In this document: positions 12,614 through 22,880 of the stretch, piece by piece
Position numbering within the stretch: the stretch's first letter is position 1
Layout: every line of letters begins with the position of its first letter
Assembly (NCBI GenBank): GCA_019137255.1
Contig: WPDH01000123.1
Coordinates: forward strand, 248,001-312,000
Direction of reading: 5' to 3'
Origin: Corinectria fuckeliana
Lineage: Eukaryota > Ascomycota > Sordariomycetes > Hypocreales > Nectriaceae
Length of the DNA stretch: 64,000 bases
The notes under the pieces: model-generated
What the model was told of the DNA's origin: nothing
Database searches by the model: none
What the model saw: the letters and a program-made list of their open reading frames with translations, nothing else
Program-made: the position numbers and the translations under genes

Positions 12614-14399
12614 TTACTAAATACTATGTTAGCTTCGGTTGGCTGATATGTCCGCGGGGTACGCTTACCATAATCTCGTCCTCCATGGGGGCATCACCAG
12701 TGGCAGCAGCCGCAGGAGCGGCGTTCTCGGTGGCACCGCCAGCAGCAGCAGCAGACGCATCGAAGTAGTCAGCCATCTCCGAGTCGAGCTCCTCTGCCGT
12801 CTTCTTGGCGGGGCGAGCACTACGGCCACGGCCTTTCTTGTTGGCGGGACCGCCTGGGGTAGGGCCGCCCTTGGTGGCTTTGGCGTTGTGCTTGTTCGCA
12901 GCTGCAGACTTGGGCTGAGCCTTGGGTTGGCTATGGCGTTGTTAGTCCGAGTGGGTTTACTCCAAGATGCTGGTATAACATACGTGGTGCGCTCGGCAAG
13001 AGTCTTGACAGCAGGGATGACCTTGTCGGCCTGGGCAGCACCCACGACGATTTCGATCTGGCTTGGGTTAGATACCGGCGATAATCGTGGGGAGTCGAGC
13101 AAAGTACCTTGATGGGGCGACCGTCAACGAGGAGACCGTTGAGCTTTTGGAAGGCCTTGCTAGCGCCATCTGCTCGGTGGAAGATAACGTTGGCGATGCC
13201 GCGGCTCTGAGAGTTGGGTCCATAGGATATTTCCACTCTCTTGATGGCGCCGACTGATTGGACGAAGTACTCCTATCGGGGGAAAGCAATGTTAGTTATC
13301 CGAAAGCGTGTAGTTGAGTAAATCGCAATTCCGTCATTCCGTCATCGAGCCTCGGTCGATCCAGTTCCAGTGAGTTTTACGTCGCCAGGGTGTGGACGGT
13401 AGTAGCGAAATGTGACCAGCGAGCAAAGCAGTGAGCATATGAGAAAGGCCCCCGAGCAAAGAACACCAGGCTCTGCCAAACGGCTAAGAGCCTCCAATAG
13501 CAAGCCGCTAAGTTCCGATCGTCGCACATGCGCAACCGACTTGTCAGGAAGTCCAGGCCGCATCCCAACCCCAAAGTACAATCGTTCGATGCCGCCACTG
13601 CCAGGGCAGGTGGAGATATCCCATGTCCCAGCCTGGAGACTCATGTATCGAATGCCAAAAGATAGATGCTTCTCAAAGCATTGTAGGAACGTTGTGTTGC
13701 ATGTGCTCACTGCTATGCTCGCTGAGCGGGTGCGGGATTCCAAGAGCGGTTTCATCCGAAGGAAAACTGCTTGCGTCGGCTGGTGGAATTGCGCTCATCA
13801 TCATGACTAGCCTCGATCCTGTAGCAGTCGGCGCTATTGTGTGAAGAATGCTGACCAGGCATTTTTCACGAAATCATCGCGCGACAAGGATGTTCTCAAC
13901 TTCCGACTAGGTGTACCATATCCCAGGCATTGCTCAATCGAGGAAGGAGAAGTGGCTTTGCGATAGCTCCAAGCCGGCGAATAGTCGACGGACTATTCGA
14001 GACGCGATGCCAGAAGGCAAAAGGAGTACAGCGAGGAAGAACAGGTCGAACAAAGTCCGAGGGCATCATTCGCCACAGCGGAGACATACCTTAATCTGCT
14101 GCTCCGAAACGTCCTTAGGCTATGGTGGGTTAGTCTTCGTCCGTTCATTGAATAAGCAAGGGGGAGGAACTTACCAGATTGCTCACAATGATCTTGCTAT
14201 CACTGTTGGCGCCGACAGCCTTGGCGGGAGCGGGCTTTGCGCCAGCGCCGCGGGCAGGCCTGGTGTTCTTTTGAATACCACCGATAGGTGCGGCCGTGAG
14301 AGGGCGTCCGACGGAGCGGCGCGGGGCATTGCGACGACGAGCGCTGCGGCGCTGGGCCGAGGTGATGTCGTCAAGAGCTTGATCGAGCTTTCCAGACAT
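12614..14399 (-). CDS. YRA1: mRNA export adaptor Aly/REF (Yra1/Mlo3)
   Basis: TREX-associated adaptor that couples transcription and splicing to mRNA export. Six exons: 14175-14399, 14090-14119, 13108-13272, 12984-13057, 12669-12930 and 12614-12616, for 252 residues. An N-terminal MSGKLDQALDDI motif is the conserved REF-N box. Then come a basic RRSARRR region, an RRM (about residues 69-150, starting KIIVSNLPKDV, with RNP1-like RGIANVIF), a Lys-rich spacer and a C-terminal REF box with KKTAEELDSEMADYF. Intron 2 (13273-14089) is 817 nt, more than ten times the local norm, and splits the RRM between QQIK and EYF. The last exon is only the stop codon: a GTAAGC donor follows the ATG of DEIM and CTAAC...TTTAG precedes TAA. 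Without that intron the frame would run to a TAG at 12624, adding 14 residues. Confidence 0.9.
13273..14089 (-). other. 817-nt intron of YRA1
   Basis: It has a GTATGT donor and a CCCCCGATAG acceptor on the minus strand, and joins two exons whose protein reads continuously through the RRM compared with yeast and fission yeast relatives. The frames inside it, on both strands, look non-coding. No snoRNA box pair with correct spacing was found. Confidence 0.8.
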
Positions 14400-15600
14400 T
14401 GTGAATGATGGTTTGATGAGGGTCAGGTGGGTGGGTTGAATGGATGTCGGAAGACGTTGATCGATGCTGGTCTGACTTGTGAAGACGGCGGATCAGCAAA
14501 AGCTATCGAGCAATGCGTGCGGTCTTTCGAGATTTTCAAGAAAGAGATCGCGACCAAAAGCTGGGCGGCGATGATGGGACTCTAGGTGAAGGGTCGCGAA
14601 GTTGAGAGGTCGAAGTGAAGGGAGCGATGGCGAAAGGGCGGCTGCTCCGGAATTGCGATGAGACGCAGGTGGTGAAAGATTAAAAAGGGCGAGCGCGAAA
14701 GGACAGTTCAGACGCGATCGTAGGGAGGAAGAAGTTACGTTGGTTGGTTTTGCGTGTGGGCGTGAGACTTTTGTGATGATGAATGAAGAATGAAGAAGAA
14801 GGGGGAGAAGCGAGGGAAAGGAGCGCGCAGGCAGATGCGCAGAAAAACATGGGTGGGCGCTGCCTCCAGCTCCTTCCTTCATGGACCTCTTTGGCCCAGT
14901 GCCCGCGCCCGCGCCCAAAGAGCAAAGAGCCGGCGCGCTCAGGGAGGGCCACGCGGTGCACCTATCACAATGCCCCAAATCATACGCTAGTCCGGCTCGG
15001 ATCAGTGGTGAGCCACGGCTTGCCACTGCCCCAGCCAAGCTGCATGCGTGGCGCCAACCATTGGAGCTGGGGCACAGTGCGATGGTGTTCTATTCAAGAG
15101 GCGAACCTGCACTTCTTTGCCTTCACGTCTTCCACGTCTTCCACGTCTTCCACGTGTGGTCAGGCAGGAGACCGTTTTCCAGACTGCGACTGCCGCCAAT
15201 TGTTTGTGATATTCCCTTGGCTGAAATGGCTTCTACTATTCTATGTGGAACGCGGCACGTCTTGTTCCTCTCTATCCGTTGTCAGGTCCAGCAATCTCGG
15301 CCGAATGCTAGCAAGAAATATCCTCACTGCCTCGTTGCTCAGCAGTAACTTGATATCACTCGTCCATCCCTTGTCCATGTGCATCCATGGACCCGCACCT
15401 TTGTTTCTGTCGTTGCCTCGTCGCTTTCAGGTAAAATAGGCGGCGCACTCCATCTCAGATCCTCTGTAGCCAGAGCACCACACTGCCCCCAAGCTTTCCA
15501 ATGGGTCTCCTTAATACGACCCATGTATCAAGCGGCGTAATGTACAGTTTCGAATCGTAAAATCAAATGGTACAACGTTGAAAGTGTCCGATCGCAGTGC
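14400..15600. other. Intergenic between YRA1 and OST4
   Basis: Contains the YRA1 promoter (minus strand) and the OST4 3' end. The only marked structure is the CACGT-containing tandem repeat at 15122-15156. Open frames in both directions look non-coding. Confidence 0.6.
15122..15156. repeat. Four tandem copies of TTCCACGTC
   Basis: Nine-base units run head to tail: one copy lacks a C at 15122-15129, exact copies lie at 15130-15138 and 15139-15147, and the last ends in CACGTG at 15148-15156. Each carries a CACGT core like bHLH or bZIP sites. They lie about 720-760 bases upstream of the YRA1 start. Confidence 0.85.
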
Positions 15601-15762
15601 TTAGTTCACGGCCTGCTTCTTGGAGGAAGCTCCCCTGCCGCCTTCTGGTTTTTGGGCCACGGGCGAAGCGTTGGTTTCGAGAAAGTGATACAGAACGATA
15701 AGAATCATGGACGCAGAGCCCAGGAAGATCGCTAGGCGATAGAGGTCGCCGTCGGAGATCAT
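15601..15762 (-). CDS. OST4: Oligosaccharyltransferase subunit Ost4
   Basis: Mini-protein of the ER oligosaccharyltransferase that helps hold Stt3 and Ost3/Ost6 together for N-glycosylation. The single exon codes for 53 residues. It begins MISDGDLYRLAIFLGSASM, with one membrane helix (residues about 7-28, ending LIVLYHF), then a short polar tail ending KKQAVN. Yeast Ost4 is 36 residues and starts MISDEQLNSLAI with the same single-helix layout (family knowledge), so this is the same protein with the longer fungal tail. A 74-codon frame over the same DNA in another phase is a shadow. The gene is divergent from TMA46. Confidence 0.9.
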   Translation of the reverse strand: MISDGDLYRLAIFLGSASMILIVLYHFLETNASPVAQKPEGGRGASSKKQAVN

Positions 15763-16468
15763 AGTCGCAGGCGGTTCGGGGGATCAAGGATAAACGGATA
15801 CGTATGCTTCTGAAGGTGACGGGTTAGCGACTGTGATTACGGAGATGCGACTGGTGAACATCTGTTCAACTCACTTGCAAGATTTGTGTGGCGACGTAGA
15901 TGGCCTTTAGAGACGAGGGGTTTCGAAAGCGAATGTTGCTGCAGATGCCCAGGACAGGACGCGACAGCTTTCAACGTGGACAAGTGAGTGACGATGGATT
16001 GGAAGCTGGCCAGTTGGAGCTTTGGCCAGGCCTGACCACTAAGACTACAGAAGGCGTCTCCACTGCCCGTGAATGGACAGGCACAGTACGTAGTAACGCT
16101 AGGAGATACGTAGGTACCTCTATTGTCGCCAACCTGCTATTAGCTTAGGCTGGGCTTGCTAGAAGGCAACCACGCAACATACAGTGGTGTAGCCTATGGC
16201 ACAAAACTTCCGCTAACAAATAAAAAATGTCTGGTTTGCACGTAATGCACGTGACTCCTCTGTGCTTCATCCACCACACTTACGCAGGTAGCCCACCAAC
16301 CAGTCAACTCCCACCTCAAGATCTGCCCGTCAGTTGGTAATTGACCTGGCCTCAACCAACTCGAAAACAAATATTCACGATATAGAAATCGAACCGCGAC
16401 CTCCTTGACCTCTTATCGACTACTTTTGCGATTCAACGTTCCGACTACCCCGCCATCACCGGCCCACC
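15763..16468. promoter_or_regulatory. Divergent promoter of OST4 and TMA46
   Basis: About 700 bases. It contains a CACGTGAC E-box near 16248-16255 and a TAGGTACC motif at 16111-16118. The TMA46-proximal part (16290-16468) is a C/A-rich leader. Confidence 0.5.
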
Positions 16469-17621
16469 ATGCCTCCCAAAAAGAACAAGGGCGTCGAGGG
16501 CCCGAAGAAGTCGACTAAGTCGGTGGAGGATCGAACGTTCGGCATGAAGAATAAGAAGGGTGGCGCTGCTCAGAGAGAGATTTCCCGAATGTCGGCGAAC
16601 CTCAAGAACAGTGGCCCCGCCGATGAAAAGAAAAAGGCCGCTGAGAGAGAGGCTCGAGAGCGGGAGAAGAAGGCCGCCGAGGACGCCAAGCGAGACATGG
16701 AAGCATTGATGAACAAGCCCGCCCAGATTCAGAAGGTGCCGTTCGGTGTTGACCCCAAGACGGTCGTCTGTATCTTCTTCAAGAAGGGAAACTGCGAGAA
16801 GGGCAAGAAGTGCAAGTTTGCGCACGACTTGGCTGTCGAGCGTAAGACAGAGAAGAAGAACTTGTACAATGATAATCGAACGGAAGAGGAAGAGACGAAA
16901 AAGGTCGAGACGTCGGCCGACTGGGACGAGGAGAAGCTCCGAAAGGTCGTCTTGTCCAAGAAGGGTAACCAACGTACAAGCACGGAAAAGGTGTGCAAGT
17001 TCTTTATCGAGGCCATCGAGGATGGAAAATACGGTTGGTTCTGGGTTTGCCCGAACGGAGGAGACAAGTGCATGTACAAGCATGCCCTACCACCTGGGTA
17101 CGTATTCGCGACCTTGACGTTGAACTTGGTAGACACTGACAGTCTGCTACAGATTCATCCTGAAGACCAAAGAGCAGAGGGCTGCCGAAAAGGCTCTGCT
17201 GGATAAATCGCCACTCAAGACGTTGACGCTGGAGGACTTCCTGGAGTCGGAGAGACACAAGCTGACTGGAACTCTAACTCCTGTGACGCCGGAGTCGTTT
17301 GCTAAATGGAAGACGGAGCGTCTTAGTAAGAAGGCTGCCGAGGAACAAGCAGCCAAGGCCAAGGACAACACTGGTCGTGCTCTGTTTGAGAGTGGCAAAT
17401 GGAGGGATGATGACGAGTCAGGCACTGAGGATGAGGATGACGATGTGTGGAATTTGATGAAGCTCAGAAAGGAGACGGAGGCTCTGCGAGAACGGAAGGA
17501 GGAGGATCGATTATTGGCGACGAATGGGGTGGAATCGGCCGATACTCCTCCGGCCGATACTCCGGCCGAAACTCCTCCTGCTCCGGCTGAAGGCACGGAA
17601 CCGGCAGCATCTGGGTCTTGA
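16469..17621 (+). CDS. TMA46: CCCH zinc-finger, DRG-family regulatory protein Tma46
   Basis: Ribosome-associated protein of the DFRP1/Zc3h15 family; it binds and stabilises the DRG GTPase (Rbg1 in yeast) and acts in translation. Two exons, 16469-17097 and 17153-17621, make 365 residues. The N-terminus is Lys-rich. Two CCCH fingers are visible: C101, C109, C115, H119 and C176, C194, C201, H205. The segment TLEDFLESERHKL...LTPVTPESFAKWK (about 220-260) is the DFRP region. The acidic EDEDDDVW stretch and a Pro/Thr-rich repeat (ADTPPADTPAETPPAPAE) end the protein. All 8 finger ligands are present. The 212-codon antisense frame is a shadow. Confidence 0.92.
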
Positions 17622-19480
17622 ACAAGCCGCCAGGGATGTATCAAAGTAAAAAGAGAGTGTCTAGTGTCGTGGGATTTCGAGCACTCGCTGGGCTCACCGG
17701 GGGCAGACCATCCAGAGGCAAGCCCGAGCCCTGCTGGAGCAAGCTGGAGCAACGAGTGAAGCTCCTGCAGGTCTACGATGGCGAATCCTGTCACCTCCTC
17801 AATCCTCCTGTTGGAGGAGGGATGATGTCTTTCCCCAGAGTAGGAATACACACAATATGTTAGCGCAGAGGTTCCACAAGATGAGGACCCAAGTGTGGTG
17901 TAATCTGAGCTTGAGGGGAAGATGCTGCATTATGCAGGTGATTCTATGGTAGGATTATGTGCCAGCGAAGGGCAGGACGCCACCAGCTTACGGATAGTTC
18001 TGGAGGTGTTGGTAGAGGAGGGGCTTCAAGGTGCAGGATGCATGTTCGATGGCACGAAGGTGAGCTATGTACTAGTAACTAGAATACATGACAGATCAAT
18101 TGCTGCTCCTAGGGTTGAAGGCGGGCTGAGATGTCATCATTGCCTGGGGTAAACGCGGCTACCAACGCGGGAGCCCAGCAGCGGGCGGAGTCGGGAGACG
18201 AGGAGGGTGGGGAGAGGGTAGCTTACACTGTAGCGGCGATTGGATAGGTAGTGAAAGGTATCCGGACATGGAGGTCCGCAGAGAGTAACCTGCAGGTCGA
18301 TCTGGGACGATGTTGGATTTGACCAACGTTATCCTCGGGCGAATAGTAGAAGGTGTATTTCTGATGATTGAGTTTGAGGATTGAGAGAGCAACTTGACCA
18401 TTGGGGGGGGGGTGGGGGCAGATTGGCCCGGCTGGGTGAGGTACCTAAGGGGAATACTTAATGTAAGTCTAAGGTGTCGATGGAGTGGATGTTTTGAATT
18501 ATTGGGTACGTACTTGAGTCATAGTGAGAAGGTCGTAGTGTAAGCCACGATGCTGGATAAAAGAGATACACGGATATCTTAGATGATGGGGAAGCTGAGA
18601 TGGCCTGGGCTGATCTTTGTGCAAGAAAGCATGTGAATGGGACGAGATGAGGTCGGGTACTCCGTACATGATGAGGTGGCGCCCGGACACTGAAGGCCGA
18701 CAGCTTACAGCGAGAGCTTTTGGTGAAGACTCCCCTAAAGGTTACCAGACTTGGGGGACATGTACGTGTAAACCTACTAGAAATATAGTACCTAGGTACT
18801 AGCTACCTGCTTGCCCGCCTCCTTTCCCACAGCACGTACAGCTACGGGCAGCACGCACGGCAAGCACACCCCGCAGTCTATCTCCACGACAGGTTTCCTC
18901 CCTTCCTGCTAACCTCAGGATCTGCCCCAATTCAGCAACAGTGAACGGCACGCGCGAGACCATGCCCTCGATCGATGTCCCCTCGTTCCTTCCCTCCCTC
19001 CCCACCCCCGCCCTCCTAGGAGTAACTCAATAGCTCCATGCGCAAACGCCAATCCTCAACTTTCTTCTAACAACAACAGCAAACATCCTCCCTCACTACT
19101 TCATATTCCTGGCCAACGGAGAACGCAATCGCCGTCCGCCACTGTTGCTGCCGTTCGCCGCGCCGCCGCGCTGCCGTGGGCAATCCGGACGCCCGAGCGC
19201 CCGAGCCACAAACGTCCCTAAAGTACCGTACACGGTCCTGCCGCCAACCGCCCACCACCAGCCGCCCACTGGCCGACGTCCCGCAACTCGCCGCCCGCAG
19301 CTCGCCGCCCGCCTTCCGCTTCCCGGCGTCTGAATGGAACCAGCGGTTTCTTGCGACTGGGCGTGTTGCGATCGCGCCCCAAACAACCGCCAACTGTTCC
19401 CCCGCTGCTGTTCTGGTCTCCCCAACGAGGCCGCAGTCTGAGCTCCTCAATTGCTTTCCCCCTCGGCAGAGCGGGAAGCT
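17622..19480. other. Intergenic between TMA46 and the mitochondrial carrier
   Basis: About 1.9 kb. It has a G run near 18405, TAGGTACC-type motifs near 18439 and 18787, and a C-rich leader from about 18820 to 19480 directly before the carrier gene. No convincing gene. Confidence 0.55.
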
Positions 19481-20814
19481 ATGACTGCTGAGGCCAGACT
19501 GGTTCACCAACATGTCCCAGGCCACCCGTCACCATCGCCACTGCCATCCCCAGCTGCAACCCCAGCCATCATGCCGGACGCCGCTGGAGGACGACGCGAC
19601 GGCGAGAGTGCGAAGAAGGCCTCGCTCCTTAGTCCCAATGGCGACTACCACCGCTTCGTCAAACGCTATCGCACGGAGCTAGCTGCCAGCTCCTCCAGCG
19701 TCTTCTCTACTCTCGCAGCCTTCCCCCTCGACAGCGTCAAGACGCGCATGCAAACCTATCACTACAAGGGCTTCCTCGACTGCGTTCGCCACACATACCG
19801 CACCGAGAAGCTGGGCGGCTTCTTTCGAGGTATGCCATGGCCCCCAATCCCGCAGACCTCACTGCTATGCCCTTATTTGTATGTTCAACTAGGATTGATC
19901 GATTCTTGCTCTAGGTGTCGCGGCTCCGATGGCCAGCATTACCCTCGTCCGAACAGTCTCATTCTCCATATACCAGCGCGCCAAGTACTCCTACGCCGAC
20001 TGGGTGAAGCGGAACTTCTCCTTTGACATTATCGGCCACGTTAACCGCCACGGCACCTACCCCAACCTATATTCCGTTGCCTGCTTTGGCGCAGCTGGTG
20101 CCACAGCTGGCTCCGCCATCACTTTCCTCGCATGCCCCTTCGAACTCACGAAACTCAGCGCCCAGGTCTCCGTGCTGCTCGCCGAGCGCGGCAGCGGCAG
20201 CAAGGGCAGCCATGCTGTGGCTGTCAGCTACCAAAACAAGGGCACCCTGAGGACCATGGCCAACATTATCAAGCACCGCGGCGTCTTCGGGCTATACACC
20301 GGCTTCAATCTCCATTTGTGTACGTTCTACGATGTACTTGGAGCAGGTGGCCAGAACTAATTGAGAAACCAACAGTGCGCGATACCCTAGGAACGGCTAT
20401 CTACTTCATGGTGTATGAGAGTGGCAAGCAAATTGGAAACACATTTGCCGGCGACCACCCCAACAGCAACAAATTTGCTGTTGTTGCCGCTGGAGGCATG
20501 TGCGGGTTGGTATCGTGGGCTATGATCTGTATGTTCTTGGTTCTCGGACTTGCGTCGTACTCTCTACTAAGACAAACCCTCTTTCTACAGATCCTATCGA
20601 CTCCGCCAAGAGCATCTACCAGCGTAACTCGCTTCTTTACTCCAAGGGCCAGGCAGTCGAGCCTGCGCCGAAGATCGAATTCTTTAAGCGCCACATGTAT
20701 CGTGGCCTCGGTGTCTCTATGAGCCGATCATGTGTCGTCAACGCCATCTTCTTCTCTTCATTTGAGTTCATCAAAAAGCACATTAAGACACTCGATGATG
20801 TGCCGAAAGCCTAA
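19481..20814 (+). CDS. Mitochondrial carrier (SLC25 family)
   Basis: Inner-membrane transporter of the mitochondrial carrier family; the substrate cannot be told from sequence. Four exons, 19481-19829, 19915-20319, 20376-20528 and 20591-20814, give 376 residues. All three carrier signature motifs are present: PLDSVK in FPLDSVKTRMQ, PFELTK in CPFELTKL, and PIDSAK in YPIDSAKS. The three repeats are complete, and the second is longer than usual because of an insertion with GSGSKGSHAVAV. The N-terminus before the first repeat is about 75 residues, Pro/Ser-rich and probably disordered. A second ATG at 19571 (MPDAAGG) could be the true start. The introns (85, 56 and 62 nt) all preserve frame. Confidence 0.9.
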
Positions 20815-21445
20815 ATCCAAGAAAAAATCGAGTGGGTTGTAAAATAAAAACACATTATCTATGGTTGTAGCCGGGTTGGGGGTTTATTGGGTAACTCGGT
20901 GAAGAGAGAACTACTGGAAACACCGGACAACAAGCTTGTATGCATTATGAGTGGGCGTTTTTGGAATCCCTTGTTGATCTTCCAGCTGTCCTTCTTTGCC
21001 CTGCGCTTTGGCCTATTTTCGCCTCAACAATGGAAGGGCAGCGTCGGGTTTTCTTTTTTGGCGCCGATATTACCTGGTTCGGGGCGGGTTTTCAGCATGG
21101 GGAAATAGGCAACATGCCATGCCAAAGGTGCTAAGAAGTACAGTCAATGGAATATGGAACACGGATAACGGTGAACATGTCAGTGGCTCCCGGAGAGAAT
21201 GTAGAAAGACATATCGAATCCAAACAAACGGCGTATGAGCCAGCCTCAAGAGTCCATGCAGTCTTTCCGAGTATGTTTTAGTGACACGGGATAATTCTTC
21301 ACGGCAATGACAATTAATAAAATGAGAGAACCTGAAGGTACTGTTGGTTGTGCTGAGCTCCGGCCGACTACTCAAACTAGCCCGTCGGGAAAATCATGCA
21401 TAGTGTTCTCATAGCCTCATCGTCGGTTGGTAGACACCCCCTTCC
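20815..21445. other. Convergent intergenic region
   Basis: Between the 3' ends of the carrier gene (+) and the small SMP-like gene (-). No gene or clear element was seen. Confidence 0.6.
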
Positions 21446-21723
21446 TCACTTGCCCTGCCCGTTGCCCTGCCCCTTGTCCTGTCCGGTGCCCTGCCCGCCT
21501 GCAGCCATCTGGCCCGCGTGAGCGGCCTTGTCGGCGGCGGACTGGGCTCTCTCCTTGAACCCGCCGTCGTTGCCGCTCTTGTCCTGTTGCACGAGACGGG
21601 TTAGCAGCTACAATAAGAAGCGCGACTGATTATGCAAGAGCCGGGAGGACTACTTACGTTGGAGGACTGGATTCTGCTTGCAGCCTCCTTGTCCATGGGG
21701 ACGGTCTTGGGAGTTCCAGGCAT
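21446..21723 (-). CDS. Small SMP-like (LEA-type) hydrophilic protein
   Basis: Two exons, 21658-21723 and 21446-21583, encode 67 residues. The core MDKEAASRIQSSN followed by GGFKERAQSAADKAA has the pattern of the seed-maturation-protein motif (Met-x-Lys-Glu-x-x-x-Arg-Ile-Gln-Ser, then Gly-Phe-x-x-Arg-Ala-Gln-Ser-Ala), known from LEA proteins and from small fungal proteins induced in stress or spores. The C-terminus is a Gly/Gln repeat (GTGQDKGQGNGQGK). No signal peptide or membrane segment. A TATAAAAG box at 21865-21872 lies about 145 bases upstream, which fits an inducible gene. The motif match is by eye; the function is inferred. Confidence 0.65.
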
Positions 21724-22880
21724 GATTGAGTAGTTGAAGTGGTGGTTGGTAGGTTGGGATGAGTTGGTTGAACTTGGGGTAGGTTGAGATGAGTTCAGTG
21801 GAGTTGTGCCGTGTGGTGTGATGAAGGAGAAGAAAGAATCGATCAAGGCCTGGGTTCTTGGGGCCTTTTATACTTTTCCCGCAGGAAGTTTGCATCTACG
21901 GTGACTGCCAAGGATAGCAGTAGGTTTGATGTTATGACTGTCCGTCGTTGTTTGTGCTGGTTGTGGTTGCTATGCCGCTTGCGTCCCGAAGGCAAGCATC
22001 ACCCAGCAGCAAGCATACTTAGTGACTCTCATCCCGACGACAAGCCAAACCGCAAAGAGCACCTGCGAACCCCCCCCCCCAAAAAAAAGAAAGGAACAGG
22101 TTCGGCGACGGAGGATGATGTCACAAAAGTGTGTTGCCTCGTCTTTTGCGGCATTCTCCCCTTGCACCCTCGTTGAACGCGAACAAGCGCGGTGCAACCA
22201 CGCACTGTTGGATGCGAAGTGCTTTGTTCATCCGCGTGTTTTTGCGACATGTTGTGTCGTGTGTGTCATTCCCGACTGCTTTGCGAGCTCGTGTTTGCAG
22301 GGCAAGAGAGAGGACGGAGGAGGAAATGTAAAGCCTGAGGATGAAAGAAGGCACGCGTGCTACGCTGTAGAATTGCGACCCTGGAGAGAGTTCTCTGGAC
22401 GTATGCTGAGTAACACCCGAGAGGACGAAGGGCCGGAGATTAGTCTAACGTCGAGGCTTATGCACATCGAAGGGGCTTTGCACGATTCACAGATTGACAT
22501 GACGGTGATAGATATACTGGCAGGTATGGCTTACAAATCTCATATCCATATGTCATGTGGGAGAGGTTGAATGCTCTCGTCTACCCATCAGTACGACACT
22601 TCAAGATGCCAGATAACTTTTGCAGTACGCGCCCAAGCATCGTGAACTCCCTCTATAAAAAAAAATTTCGATGCCACGTTGGGGAACACTGTCAATCCCA
22701 CTGTGGTTCTTCCCACGGAGAACAAGGGGAGCCCATTCAGTCTTCACCCAACGGCCCATCATCTAGCCGACATGCTCTGTCTAGATCGAACCGACTCTCA
22801 ACCTGCATGCGGCCGTCGAGGTTTTCAACACGTACATCCGAAGCGAAACAATCCCGTCAAGCGCCCCGTATCTAGCCCAT
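21724..22880. other. Promoter of the SMP-like gene and 3' flank of THR4
   Basis: It holds the TATAAAAG box at 21865-21872 and a C12/A8 homopolymer junction at about 22069-22088. The rest is unremarkable, and its open frames look non-coding. Confidence 0.5.
21865..21872 (-). promoter_or_regulatory. TATA box of the SMP-like gene
   Basis: TATAAAAG on the minus strand, about 145 bases before the ATG at 21723. Placement is plausible for a fungal TATA box with a leader of roughly 100 bases. Confidence 0.5.

Noticed and set aside
13377..13810. Frames of 130-137 codons in both directions inside the long YRA1 intron, and a possible C/D snoRNA C box near 13796
   Set aside because: The frames look non-coding, and no D box lies at a suitable distance from the C box.
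16445..17083. 212-codon frame on the minus strand opposite TMA46
   Set aside because: It mirrors a Lys/Glu-rich exon and has no motif; the plus strand has two complete CCCH fingers.
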